From positions 1 through 35,248 of the forward strand of contig CAMCUA010000004.1 in NCBI GenBank assembly GCA_945878455.1: a stretch of DNA of 35,248 nt. The letters run 5' to 3'. A program made the position numbers and the translations under genes. Within the stretch, counting starts at the first letter, position 1, and each line of letters starts with the position of its first letter. Of this stretch, positions 9,677 through 19,348 are shown piece by piece. Under the pieces are notes generated by a model. It saw only the letters and a program-made list of their open reading frames with translations. It made no database searches and was not told where the DNA came from. Origin of the DNA: Asaia bogorensis (GTDB taxonomy: Bacteria; Pseudomonadota; Alphaproteobacteria; Rhodospirillales; CAMCUA01).

Positions 9677-10591
9677 CTAGAGGCTGGTTGCCTTTTCCGG
9701 AGCCTTGCGCACGCCCCGAATCGTCTCGCGATACAGGATGAACAGCCCCGAGGCACAGATCACGGCGGCACCGAGTAAGGATTGCGCGGTGGGCAGGCCA
9801 TCGAATGCCAACCAGCCGATCAACAGCGCCCATACCATCGCCGTATAGTCGAACGGCGCCACGACGGAGGGCGGCGCCAGGCGGAAAGCCTGGGTCATGA
9901 AAATCTGCCCGATACCGCCGAGAACACCCACGGCGGTCAGCAGCAGCAGGTCGCGGGGGCTGGGCGGCACCCAATCGAACATCATGATGACACCGCCGAC
10001 ACAGGCGCTGCCGAAGGTAAAATAAAACACGGTGGCCGCACTATTATCGACGCTGCCCAACCGGCGCATCGCCACCATCACCACGCCGTAAAGAAAGGCT
10101 GAGGCGATAGCGAGCATGGCGGAAAGGTCGAACCCGCTGCCAGTGGGACCGACCATGATCAGGATGCCGGAAAAACCGACCAGGCAGGCGGCCAGGCGTT
10201 GGTAGCCAACCCGCTCGCCCAACAGCGGGATCGACAACAAGGTACCGAACAGCGGGGCGGTGAAGCTGATCGCCACATAATCCGCCAGCGTCATGAAGGT
10301 GATGGCGTAAAAGCCGCAGAACATCGAGGCGAGACCCGCGCCAGCGCGCACCGCCTGCAAGCCGGGACGCCGGGTGCGCAACGCCGACCAGCCGCCTTGG
10401 GACGGCAGGTAGAGCAACAATGGGATTAACGCCGGCAACGAGCGGAAGAAAACGATCTGCGCTGTCGAGTAGCCCGAACCCAAGGACTTGATGAGGCTGG
10501 CCATGCAGGTAAAAACCAGCACGGCGCAAAGCTGGCAGGCTATACCTTTGCCGTAGCTATCGCCGGCGGCGATCAGGGAGCGGGTGCTCAT
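9677..10591 (-). CDS. DMT family transporter (EamA)
   Basis: About ten hydrophobic segments; FYAITFMTLADYVAISFTAPLFGTLLSIPLLGERVGYQRLAACLVGFSGILIMVGP. Confidence 0.92.
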   Translation of the reverse strand: MSTRSLIAAGDSYGKGIACQLCAVLVFTCMASLIKSLGSGYSTAQIVFFRSLPALIPLLLYLPSQGGWSALRTRRPGLQAVRAGAGLASMFCGFYAITFMTLADYVAISFTAPLFGTLLSIPLLGERVGYQRLAACLVGFSGILIMVGPTGSGFDLSAMLAIASAFLYGVVMVAMRRLGSVDNSAATVFYFTFGSACVGGVIMMFDWVPPSPRDLLLLTAVGVLGGIGQIFMTQAFRLAPPSVVAPFDYTAMVWALLIGWLAFDGLPTAQSLLGAAVICASGLFILYRETIRGVRKAPEKATSL

Positions 10592-10659
10592 GGCGCCGTC
10601 CTATGCCACCACCCATCCCACGGCACAAGGCGCTTTGCGCGCAAACAGGGCCAGAATCC

Positions 10660-11274
10660 ATGGACAAGACGACGGAACACCATCACGCCCCGGCAACGCT
10701 GCGCAACCGTGAACCGATCCTCGCGGTATTGCGGCGGGTGTTGCCAGAAGACGGCCTGGTACTGGAAGTTGCCAGCGGCAGCGGCGAGCATGCCGCTTTC
10801 ATGACGCCCCGACTTGGCACCGGCATCGCCTGGCAGTCGACGGAGGCAAACTGGAACGCCCTGGCGGGCATCGATGCGCATGCCGCCGACAGCGCCTGTC
10901 CGCGCATCCGCCCGGCCATCGTCCTCGATGCCGGCGCCGCCGATTGGCCGATCCACCAGGCCGATGCTATTTTTTGCTGCAACATGATCCACATCGCACC
11001 GTGGCCGGCGTCCGAGGGCCTGTTTGCCGGGGCGGCGCGGCTATTGTCGATGGGTGCGCCCTTGATTCTCTATGGCCCTTTCAAACGGCACGGCCAGCAT
11101 TCGGCACCGTCCAATGCCGCGTTCGATGCGGGGCTGCGGGATCGCGATCCAAGCTGGGGCGTGCGGTGCCTGGACCACGAGGTCAGGCCATTGGCCGAAC
11201 GGTCTGGCTTCGGATTGGACGAGATCGTCGCCATGCCCGCCAATAACGTTATCGCGATCTTTCGTCGCCAATGA
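10660..11274 (+). CDS. DUF938 domain-containing protein (SAM methyltransferase-like)
   Basis: HHHAPATLRNREPILAVLRRVLPEDGLVLEVASGSGEHAAFMTPRLG...NMIHIAPWPASEGLFAGAARLL...PFKRHGQHSAPSNAAFDAGLRDRDPSWGVR. Confidence 0.9.
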   Translation: MDKTTEHHHAPATLRNREPILAVLRRVLPEDGLVLEVASGSGEHAAFMTPRLGTGIAWQSTEANWNALAGIDAHAADSACPRIRPAIVLDAGAADWPIHQADAIFCCNMIHIAPWPASEGLFAGAARLLSMGAPLILYGPFKRHGQHSAPSNAAFDAGLRDRDPSWGVRCLDHEVRPLAERSGFGLDEIVAMPANNVIAIFRRQ

Positions 11275-11278
11275 GGCT

Positions 11279-11839
11279 TTAGCTATCCCGATACGCGATG
11301 CGGACCACTTCGATGGATTCCGGTCCGGCTGGGGTGCGCAATTCGACGACATCGCCGACGCGAGCCCGCATCAGGGCCCGGGCAACAGGCGAAATCCAAC
11401 TAATCCGGCCGTCGTCGCTCGATGCCTCATCGATGCCGACTATGCGTACCGTGCGTTCGCGGTCCTCGGGATCGGCATAGGTGACGGTGGCGCCGAAAAA
11501 GACCTGATCGCGATTTTTCTGCCGGGTGGGATCGACGGGCTCGGCGCTTTCGATGCGCTTGGTCAGATGACGGATGCGCCGGTCGATTTCGCGCAACCGC
11601 TTCTTGCCATAGATATAATCGCCATTCTCTGAGCGGTCGCCATTGCCGGCAGCCCAGGAAACCGTTTCCACCACCTTCGGCCGATCGACATGCAAGAGGC
11701 GATGCCGCTCTTCGTTCAAGCCCGCCAAACCGGCCGGCGTGATCAAATTGCGCACCCTGGGCATCGCCTCCGGATCGGGCTCGGGCTCGGGTTCGGCGGC
11801 ATCGCTGTCGTCGGGTTCACGGGTAAAGGCTTTGGACAT
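11279..11839 (-). CDS. greB: transcription elongation factor GreB
   Basis: MSKAFTREPDDSD...NLITPAGLAGLNEERHRLL...SWAAGNGDRSENGDYIYGKKRLREIDRRIRHLTKRI. Internal start preferred over the 11986 ORF start. Confidence 0.92.
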   Translation of the reverse strand: MSKAFTREPDDSDAAEPEPEPDPEAMPRVRNLITPAGLAGLNEERHRLLHVDRPKVVETVSWAAGNGDRSENGDYIYGKKRLREIDRRIRHLTKRIESAEPVDPTRQKNRDQVFFGATVTYADPEDRERTVRIVGIDEASSDDGRISWISPVARALMRARVGDVVELRTPAGPESIEVVRIAYRDS

Positions 11840-11962
11840 CGTCAGCACTACCTTGGGCTGACTCTCCAGCCCGATGCCGCCAGATATACCCCTGAACCGG
11901 CAAGCCGCAAGTGGCAAGGTTGCGCAAAAAGCGGCTGCACGGACGGGCGGCGGCGTTCTATA

Positions 11963-12010
11963 GGTAGCGCTGGCTATTGGTAGCACTGGCTGCAGGTAAC
12001 GCTGTCCCTT
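11963..12010. repeat. three imperfect 16-bp tandem repeats in the greB/flavoprotein intergenic region
   Basis: GGTAGCGCTGGCTATT / GGTAGCACTGGCTGCA / GGTAACGCTGTCCCTT, contiguous, 11963-11978, 11979-11994, 11995-12010 (third copy more diverged). Confidence 0.7.
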
Positions 12011-12035
12011 TCACTCGCCGGGTGTCCCCCACACG

Positions 12036-13211
12036 ATGCCATCCTTCGACGTCGTCATCGTCGGTGCCGGGGCCGCCGGGCTGATGTGCGCCATGACGGC
12101 CGGCGGCCGCGGCCGCCGCGTCCTGTTGCTGGAGCGCGGCCCGGAACCGGGTGCCAAGATCCTGATCTCCGGCGGCGGACGCTGTAATTTCACCAATCTG
12201 CATACAGCAGCCGACCGCTTTCTGTCGGACAATCCGCACTTCTGCAAATCGGCGCTGAGCCGCTATAGCCAACACGACTTTATCGCGCTGATCGAAAAGC
12301 ATCGCATCGCCTATCATGAAAAGACCCTGGGGCAATTGTTCTGCGACGGTTCGGCCAGGCAGATCGTCGCCATGTTGCTGGATGAATGCGCGGCGGCCGG
12401 AGTCGTCCTGCAACGCAGCCAGCGCATCGCCAGCATCGACAAGTCAGACGGCTTTCGCATCGCGACCGATGGGGGAACCTTCGATGCGCCGGCCCTAGTT
12501 TTGGCCAGCGGTGGTCTGTCCATTCCGAAGATGGGCGCCTCCGGTTTCGCCCACGATCTGGCGCGACGCTTCGGCCTGGGGATCGTCGAACCACGCCCCG
12601 GATTGGTGCCGTTGACGGCCGGGAAGGACGATCTGGCCCTGATACAGCCGCTGGCGGGCCTTTCGTTCGATGCCATCGTGGCGCACCGGCGGACTGCCTT
12701 TCACGAAAAGGTGTTGCTCACCCATCGCGGCCTGTCCGGCCCGGCCATTCTGCAGATTTCATCCTACTGGCAGAATGGGGAGTCGATTGGCATCGACATG
12801 CTGCCGAACCACGATGCCGCCCTGCTGCTGCGCGAGCGGCGACGGTCGCGGCCAAAGGCGGAACCGCAAACGGTGCTGGCCGAATTCCTGCCGGCGCGCC
12901 TGGCGCGCGCCCTGACCGAGCGCCTGCTGCCCAACCAGCCCATCGGCAGCCTTTCCGATACGCAGATCGACAAGGCCGCCGCGGCGCTGAAAGCGTGGAC
13001 CTTCATGCTGGCTGGATCGGAAGGATACGCGAAGGCGGAAGTCACCGTCGGCGGCGTCGACACGGCCGATCTATCGTCGCGCACCATGGAGGCACGCAAG
13101 GTCCCCGGCCTGTATGTTATCGGCGAGGCGGTCGACGTCACCGGCTGGCTCGGCGGCTATAACTTCCAATGGGCCTGGTCGAGCGGCTGGTGCGCCGGCA
13201 TGGCTGTCTAA
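12036..13211 (+). CDS. NAD(P)/FAD-dependent oxidoreductase (HI0933/BaiN-like; TIGR03862-type flavoprotein)
   Basis: VVIVGAGAAGLMCAMTAGGRGRRVLLLERGPEPGAKILISGGGRCNFTN...GLYVIGEAVDVTGWLGGYNFQWAWSSG. Confidence 0.93.
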   Translation: MPSFDVVIVGAGAAGLMCAMTAGGRGRRVLLLERGPEPGAKILISGGGRCNFTNLHTAADRFLSDNPHFCKSALSRYSQHDFIALIEKHRIAYHEKTLGQLFCDGSARQIVAMLLDECAAAGVVLQRSQRIASIDKSDGFRIATDGGTFDAPALVLASGGLSIPKMGASGFAHDLARRFGLGIVEPRPGLVPLTAGKDDLALIQPLAGLSFDAIVAHRRTAFHEKVLLTHRGLSGPAILQISSYWQNGESIGIDMLPNHDAALLLRERRRSRPKAEPQTVLAEFLPARLARALTERLLPNQPIGSLSDTQIDKAAAALKAWTFMLAGSEGYAKAEVTVGGVDTADLSSRTMEARKVPGLYVIGEAVDVTGWLGGYNFQWAWSSGWCAGMAV

Positions 13212-13257
13212 CGGTAACGGTTTCTCTCCCCGACACGACGAAGGATCAACCGCCGCC

Positions 13258-14292
13258 ATGTCCGCGAAGGACGCTGCCTTCCCCTCGACAGCCGTTGTCG
13301 CGATGCTCATCGCCCTTGAAGCGCCGCCGGTGTTCCTGCTCGCCTTTGGCGTGGAGGTCTGGTGGGTCGATGCCTTCGCCCACTTTCTACCCTGGCTGAC
13401 CTTGGCGTTGCTGATACAAGCCGCGCTGTTGCGCCACCGCGTGCTCAGCAGCTTTTCCATCGCCGCCGCCGGCGTACTGACAGGTTTGATGCTGACGGCA
13501 CCGACCGCCGAGATGGCCGGACGCCCAATGGCGCGATGCGAAGGTCCACCTTTTCGCGTCATCGGCTTTAACGTTCAATACGGCAGCCAGGATAGTGTCG
13601 CCATCGCACAATGGCTCGACGCGCAGCAACCCGACCTCGCCTTTTTTATGGAAGTGACACCGGCGTGGGACGCGGTCTTGCGCCAGGCGGCTGCCGCCCA
13701 AGGCCTTGCCTATCGTTCCGATCCGGATCCAGGTCTCTACGGCAGTGCCTTGATGAGCCGGCTGCCGCTCGTCGATATCGCCTTCGTGCCGCACCGGCGC
13801 AGCCTGGCAAAGCCGCAACTTGTGTTCGACTCGCGCGATCGGGCTGTCCCGCCCCCCGAAGCACCCCAGCTGCGCGCCGTCGTCCGCATCGGCGGCGACC
13901 TGGTGGCCGTGGGCGGCGCCCATCTGTCCTTTCCGCTGATACCGACGACCCATGCGATGGCCTTGGAGGAAATCGATCAGATCGCCGCCTGGACGAATGA
14001 CCGGATGAACGATCCTACCGTGGCCGGCGTGTTGCTGTTGGGCGACTTCAACAGCACGCACTTTTCCGCCATTTTGCGCCGGCTCAAGGCCACGACCGGA
14101 CTCCATTCCGTCATGCCGGTCTGGCCAGGAACGTGGCCGGCCAATCTGCCCACCGGTATCGCCATCGACCACGTCGTAGTTTCGGGCAGACTACGGGCTC
14201 GTTCGGTGGCTGTCGGCGACGACCTGGGTTCGGATCACCGACCGGTCAGCGCCGACATCGTCATCGAACTGGCAACCTGCCCCGACGCATGA
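13258..14292 (+). CDS. endonuclease/exonuclease/phosphatase family protein with N-terminal TM segments
   Basis: N-terminal hydrophobic helices, then FRVIGFNVQYGSQDSVAIAQWLDAQQPDLAFFMEV...LLLGDFNSTHFSAILRRL...GIAIDHVVVSG...LGSDHRPVSADIV (EEP signature). Confidence 0.9.
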   Translation: MSAKDAAFPSTAVVAMLIALEAPPVFLLAFGVEVWWVDAFAHFLPWLTLALLIQAALLRHRVLSSFSIAAAGVLTGLMLTAPTAEMAGRPMARCEGPPFRVIGFNVQYGSQDSVAIAQWLDAQQPDLAFFMEVTPAWDAVLRQAAAAQGLAYRSDPDPGLYGSALMSRLPLVDIAFVPHRRSLAKPQLVFDSRDRAVPPPEAPQLRAVVRIGGDLVAVGGAHLSFPLIPTTHAMALEEIDQIAAWTNDRMNDPTVAGVLLLGDFNSTHFSAILRRLKATTGLHSVMPVWPGTWPANLPTGIAIDHVVVSGRLRARSVAVGDDLGSDHRPVSADIVIELATCPDA

Positions 14293-14325
14293 TGCGCAGA
14301 CGAGTTTCCGCGCCCGTCCGCTGTA

Positions 14326-15072
14326 TCAGCCACGCCCGATGAAAGGCTGCTTCACTGGCAGCATTTCGCATTCGAGCATGTTCACGCCATCGGGCAGCGA
14401 TGCGATAGCCACCGCCATGGCGCCGATATCGGCGGCCTCCATGATGCCTTCGCGATGCTGCTGTTCTTCGCGACCGATCTTCAGTTCGGACCAGGTATTG
14501 CCAGGGTATATGCAGCAGACGGCAACGTTATCGGGCCGGCCGTCCAACGCCATCGAGCGGGTCAAGCCTTCCAGGCCGAACTTGGACGAGACGTAGGCCG
14601 CCGCGTTGGGCCGTGGCCGCTTCGCCGAAATGCTGGCGATATTGATGATGCGGCCCGACTTTTGCTTGCTCATCAGGCGCAGTGCCTCACGGCCGCAGAT
14701 GAACGGCCCGGTCAGGTTGGTTTCGATCACCCGCTTCCATTCGGAAAGCGGCAGGTCGACGGTGGCGTGGCGGGTGTTGGTGCCGGCGTTGTTGACCAGG
14801 ATGTCGACCCGCCCGAAGGCCTCCACCGTCTGGCGAAACAGTTCGGCAACCTGGGCTTCGTCGGTAACGTCGGCGACGATCGCCTTGACCCGGTTGCCGC
14901 CCTTGGCCATCTCCTTCGCGGCGGTCTCTAATTTGTCCTTGGTGCGCGCGGTGAGCACCAGAGTCGCGCCTTCGGCAGCGAAAGCCTCGGCAATGCCCCT
15001 GCCGATGCCGGAACGGGCGCCGGTGATGATGGCGACCTTATCGGTAAGCCGGCCCATGTCTTCCTCCTTCAA
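14326..15072 (-). CDS. SDR family oxidoreductase (paralog 1)
   Basis: Classical SDR: TGARSGIGRGIA, NNAGTN, SISAKRPRPNAAAYVSSKFG; starts about MGRLTDKVAI (15057) or 15072. Confidence 0.92.
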   Translation of the reverse strand: MKEEDMGRLTDKVAIITGARSGIGRGIAEAFAAEGATLVLTARTKDKLETAAKEMAKGGNRVKAIVADVTDEAQVAELFRQTVEAFGRVDILVNNAGTNTRHATVDLPLSEWKRVIETNLTGPFICGREALRLMSKQKSGRIINIASISAKRPRPNAAAYVSSKFGLEGLTRSMALDGRPDNVAVCCIYPGNTWSELKIGREEQQHREGIMEAADIGAMAVAIASLPDGVNMLECEMLPVKQPFIGRG

Positions 15073-15136
15073 TTGGCTTGGGGTCGATGCCCCGGAAACG
15101 GATGCAGACGCTTGGTTTTAGCGGTTACGAGCAGCC

Positions 15137-15880
15137 TCAACCCCGCCCGATATACGGCATGCTGACCTTGGTCAGGGTACCTTCCAAGACGTTGACGCCC
15201 GGCGGCAGCATGACCATGGCCAATACCATGCCGGCGACATCGTCGACTTCCATGGCCCCTTCGGTCGCGGCGCTACTCGAATGACCGGTATCGGTATTGC
15301 CGTTGTTCATCTGGCTGACAGCAATGCCGTCCTCGCGGCCTTCGAGCGCCATGGCACGAGTCAGGCCGGAAACACCCCACTTGGCGGCGACGTACGCGCA
15401 TGATTTCACGCGCGGCACCTTTGCGGCGATGCTGCCGATATTAATAATGCGACCACCCTTTTGCGCCTTCATGATGCGCATTGCCTCTCGGCCGCAGAGG
15501 AACACGGCGTTCAGGTTGACGCCCAGCACGCTTTCCCACTTGGCGAGCGGCATGTCGACGATGAGATCGTTTGAGTTACCGCCGGCGTTGTTGACCAGGA
15601 TGTCGAGCCGTCCAAACAGGTCCATGGTGCGCTTGAACATCACCTGCACCTCGGCCTCGTCGGTCAGGTCGCACGGCATGGCTTCAACCCGCGATCCGGT
15701 GGCCTTGGCGATCTCCTGGGCGGCCTTCTCCAGTCGTTCCTTGCCGCGTGCGCAGATGACCACCGAAGCGCCTTCACCTGCGAAACGCGTGGCAATTCCC
15801 CTGCCGATACCGGTGCTGCCACCGGTGACGAGGGCCACCTTGCCAGCCAACCGGTCTCCGGTCTTCAAAGCTTGAGCCAT
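15137..15880 (-). CDS. SDR family oxidoreductase (paralog 2)
   Basis: TGGSTGIGRGIA, NNAGGN, GSIAAKVPRVKSCAYVAAKWG. Confidence 0.92.
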   Translation of the reverse strand: MAQALKTGDRLAGKVALVTGGSTGIGRGIATRFAGEGASVVICARGKERLEKAAQEIAKATGSRVEAMPCDLTDEAEVQVMFKRTMDLFGRLDILVNNAGGNSNDLIVDMPLAKWESVLGVNLNAVFLCGREAMRIMKAQKGGRIINIGSIAAKVPRVKSCAYVAAKWGVSGLTRAMALEGREDGIAVSQMNNGNTDTGHSSSAATEGAMEVDDVAGMVLAMVMLPPGVNVLEGTLTKVSMPYIGRG

Positions 15881-15901
15881 TTCCCCTCCCCCCTCTGATT
15901 T

Positions 15902-16666
15902 TCAGCCGCGCCCGACGAAGGGCATGTTAACCGCCGTTAGCGTGCCTTCCAGCACATTGACCCCATCGGGCAGCAGCACCATGGCCAGCACGATGCCGGC
16001 AACGTCGTCGATCTCCATAATGCCTTCCTTGGCCGCCTGCTCGTCGCGGCCGAGCCAACGGTCGGTGCGGGTGTTGCCATTGTTCAGTTGGCTGACAGCG
16101 ATGCCGTCGGCGCGGCCTTCGAGGGCCAAGGAACGGGTTAGACCGGTCAGGCCAACCTTGGCGGCAACATAGGCCGCTGAATTGGCGCGTGGCACCTTCG
16201 CGGCGATGCTGCCGATGTTGACGATGCGGCCCGATTGCTGCTTCTTCATAATGCGCAGCGCCTCACGCCCGGTCAGGAAAACCGCCGTCAGGTTGGAATT
16301 GATGACCTTGTTCCAGTTGGCGAATGGCATGTCGACAACCAGTTCTCGAGTGTTGCTGCCGGCGTTGTTGATCAGGATGTCGAGCCGTCCAAACAGGTCC
16401 ACGGTGCGTTTGAACATCGCCTGCACCTGCGCCTCGACACCGACGTCGCAAACCACCGCCTCGACCCGCGAACCGGTCGCCTGGGCCAGTTCTTTCGCTG
16501 CCGACTCCAGGCGTTCCTTGCCACGGGCGCAGATCACCACAGATGCACCCTCGCCGGCAAAATGCCGGGCGATGCCCTTGCCGATGCCGGTGCTGCCGCC
16601 GGTTACGATTGCCACCTTGCCGGCCAGCCGCTTGCCCGCGGACGGGCTGCGTTGAGTGTTGGCCAT
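15902..16666 (-). CDS. SDR family oxidoreductase (paralog 3)
   Basis: TGGSTGIGKGIA, NNAGSN, GSIAAKVPRANSAAYVAAKVG; close to paralog 2 along its whole length. Confidence 0.92.
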   Translation of the reverse strand: MANTQRSPSAGKRLAGKVAIVTGGSTGIGKGIARHFAGEGASVVICARGKERLESAAKELAQATGSRVEAVVCDVGVEAQVQAMFKRTVDLFGRLDILINNAGSNTRELVVDMPFANWNKVINSNLTAVFLTGREALRIMKKQQSGRIVNIGSIAAKVPRANSAAYVAAKVGLTGLTRSLALEGRADGIAVSQLNNGNTRTDRWLGRDEQAAKEGIMEIDDVAGIVLAMVLLPDGVNVLEGTLTAVNMPFVGRG

Positions 16667-16808
16667 GCCGTCCTCCCCTGATTTTCATTGTTGTCCGGTT
16701 AACCCGGAACCAGGACGATAACCCGATCGGCCCACCTACGTCACGGACGATGACACGGGCAAGTCTTTTCCTGTAGGGATGGGTGACCCCTATCGAGTTT
16801 CCCCATCG

Positions 16809-19232
16809 ATGCCCTTCACCCCACCCACCGAGGTCGCGCCGCTGCTGGCCCTGTCCGCAGCTGGGGGACGCATCGCCGATTGGGATGCGCCCGCGCTGGC
16901 GCGCGTCGACGACCTGGCCCCGCTGACCGCCGCGGCCGCCAGCCGTCGCGATGCGGCCTTTGGCGGGGTGCAGACCTATTCGCGCAAGGTGTTCATCCCG
17001 CTGACCCAGCTGTGCCGCGACGTCTGCCACTATTGCACCTTCGCCCAACCGCCCCGGCGGGAGCAAACGGCATTCCTCGCTCCCGACACAGTGCTCGACA
17101 TCGCCCGGCGCGGCGCCGCCGCCGGTTGCCGCGAGGCTCTGTTCACCCTGGGCGACAGACCGGAGCGGCGCTACGCAGCCGCCCGCCGGGAACTGGACCG
17201 GCTTGGCCACGCCACCACGCTGTCCTACCTGGAGGCCATGGCGGAACGGGTTTTTTCCGAAACCGGTCTGCTGCCCCACCTCAACCCCGGGATCATGGCA
17301 GCAAGCGACATTGCCGCCCTGCGCCGCGTGTCCGTCTCCATGGGGTTGATGCTGGAAAGTGGGTCGGCCCGCCTGATGGCGCCGGGCGGACCGCATCATG
17401 GCTCACCGGACAAGGAACCGTCGGTTCGCTTGGCCACCCTCGCGCGCGCCGGCGAAGCCGCCGTACCCTTCACCACCGGCCTGCTGATCGGCATCGGCGA
17501 GACGCGCGAAGAACGCATCGCCGACCTTCTCGCCATCCGCGCGCTTGGTGAGCGATACGGCCACATCCAGGAAGTGATCGTGCAGAATTTCCGCGCCAAG
17601 CCGGGAACCCGGATGGCGCGGGCGGGCGAACCGTCGCTGGATGAACACCTGTGGACAATCGCCGTGGCACGCCTGCTGCTCGGCCCCGAGATATCCATTC
17701 AAGCGCCGCCGAACCTGCGTCCCGGCGTGCTGGCATCGTTGATCGATGCCGGCATCGATGACTGGGGTGGCGTTTCGCCGGTGACGCCGGACCACGTCAA
17801 TCCGGAAGCTCCCTGGCCGCAGCTCGACCAGTTGGCGGAAGCGACCGCGGCCGCCGGCCGTGTGCTGGTCGAGCGGCTGGCCATCCGACCGGCATATGCC
17901 CGCGACGCTGACCGTTGGTTGGATGGCCGCATGGCCATTGCCGTGCGCCGGTCCATCGATGCCGCCGGCTTGGCGCGTAGCGACCGGTGGCAGCCCGGCG
18001 CCGCCCTGCCCATTCCCCTGCGCGGTACTGTTCCTGTTGCAGCGGTGCGCGGCCCGCTGGCCCGCATCCTGGCCCGCGCCCGCGATGGCCAGGACCTGAC
18101 GGAAGACGAGATCGTCTCCTTGTTCGGCGCACGCGGCGCCGACGAGGCTGCCGTGATGGCCGCCGCCGACGCCCTGCGCCGCGAGGCCGTGGGCGACACC
18201 GTGCGCTACGTCGTCAATCGCAACGTCAATTACACCAATGTCTGTACCTACCATTGCGGCTTCTGCGCCTTTTCCAAGGGGCGCGTACAGGAGGACAAAC
18301 GCGGCCGGCCCTATGCCCTCGACCTCGGCGAGATCGGCCGGCGGGCGGCCGAAGCCTGGGCACGCGGCGCCACGGAGATCTGCCTTCAGGGCGGCATCCA
18401 TCCAGCCTATACGGGACAGACCTATCTCGACGTTCTGGCCGCCGTGAAAGCCGCCGCGCCAGGCCTGCATGTTCATGCCTTCACACCGTTGGAAGTGAGC
18501 CAGGGCGCCGCAACACTGGGCATCGACGTGCGGGCGTTTCTGACCCGTCTGCAAGTCGCCGGCCTGGGCAGCCTGCCCGGTACCGCCGCCGAAATCCTCG
18601 ACGATCCCATCCGCGCCATTATCTGTCCCGACAAGCTCGACACCGATTCCTGGTTGTCGGTCATGGAAAGCGCGCATGACCTGGGGCTGCGCTCGACCGC
18701 CACGATCATGTTTGGCCACGTCGACGGACCGGCCAACTGGGCACGACACTTGTTGCGGCTGCGTGCCTTGCAGCAGCGCACCGGCGGTTTCACCGAGTTC
18801 GTGCCCCTGCCCTTCGTGGCCATGGAAGCGCCGCTTTACCTCAGGGGCCGCAGCCGCGCCGGCCCCACCTTTCGCGAAGCCATGCTGATGCATGCCATCG
18901 CCCGCCTGGCGCTGTTCCCGGGGTTCGTCAATATCCAGGCTTCCTGGGTGAAGATGGGACCGGACGGACTGGCGGCCTGCTTGGCGGCCGGGGCCAACGA
19001 TGCGGGCGGCACGCTGATGAACGAATCGATCACCCGCGCGGCTGGCGCCACCCATGGACAGGAGATGCCACCCGCCACCATGGCGGCCTTGATCCGCTCG
19101 GCCGGCCGGCAGCCCCAGCCACGCACCACCCTTTATGGCGCGGTCGACCCGGAACGCACGGCGGCGGCCGAATCGGCCATCGCTCTGGAGCCAATAGTCG
19201 AACGCCCCGCCGCCTGGCTCGGCGCGGCCTGA
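16809..19232 (+). CDS. fbiC: bifunctional FO synthase (7,8-didemethyl-8-hydroxy-5-deazariboflavin synthase; CofG-CofH fusion)
   Basis: Two radical-SAM CX3CX2C motifs: LTQLCRDVCHYCTFAQPP (CofG half) and YTNVCTYHCGFCAFSKG (CofH half); CofH-like ICLQGGIHPAYTGQTYLDVLAAVKAAAPGLHVHAFTPLEV and ASWVKMGPDGLAACLAAGANDAGGTLMNESITRAAGATHGQEM. Confidence 0.95.
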   Translation: MPFTPPTEVAPLLALSAAGGRIADWDAPALARVDDLAPLTAAAASRRDAAFGGVQTYSRKVFIPLTQLCRDVCHYCTFAQPPRREQTAFLAPDTVLDIARRGAAAGCREALFTLGDRPERRYAAARRELDRLGHATTLSYLEAMAERVFSETGLLPHLNPGIMAASDIAALRRVSVSMGLMLESGSARLMAPGGPHHGSPDKEPSVRLATLARAGEAAVPFTTGLLIGIGETREERIADLLAIRALGERYGHIQEVIVQNFRAKPGTRMARAGEPSLDEHLWTIAVARLLLGPEISIQAPPNLRPGVLASLIDAGIDDWGGVSPVTPDHVNPEAPWPQLDQLAEATAAAGRVLVERLAIRPAYARDADRWLDGRMAIAVRRSIDAAGLARSDRWQPGAALPIPLRGTVPVAAVRGPLARILARARDGQDLTEDEIVSLFGARGADEAAVMAAADALRREAVGDTVRYVVNRNVNYTNVCTYHCGFCAFSKGRVQEDKRGRPYALDLGEIGRRAAEAWARGATEICLQGGIHPAYTGQTYLDVLAAVKAAAPGLHVHAFTPLEVSQGAATLGIDVRAFLTRLQVAGLGSLPGTAAEILDDPIRAIICPDKLDTDSWLSVMESAHDLGLRSTATIMFGHVDGPANWARHLLRLRALQQRTGGFTEFVPLPFVAMEAPLYLRGRSRAGPTFREAMLMHAIARLALFPGFVNIQASWVKMGPDGLAACLAAGANDAGGTLMNESITRAAGATHGQEMPPATMAALIRSAGRQPQPRTTLYGAVDPERTAAAESAIALEPIVERPAAWLGAA

Positions 19233-19348
19233 CGGCGCGACATCGGGCCCATCTTGACGCTCTCTTAACCTGCGGCGCGTTAAATGGCATTGACGCGGCG
19301 TATACACTTTTTCGGCGCCGCCGCATCGATGGAGCCGCTGCCTCGTCC

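Noticed and set aside
16680-16760. GGTTAACC palindrome between the SDR cluster and FO synthase
   Set aside because: Only 8 bp of perfect symmetry; expected by chance at this scale.
16263-17399. 378-aa minus-strand ORF
   Set aside because: Overlaps SDR paralog 3 out of frame and the start of the FO synthase antisense; no domain signature.
17403-19307. 634-aa minus-strand ORF
   Set aside because: Entirely antisense to the FO synthase, which has clear motifs; a shadow ORF in GC-rich coding DNA.
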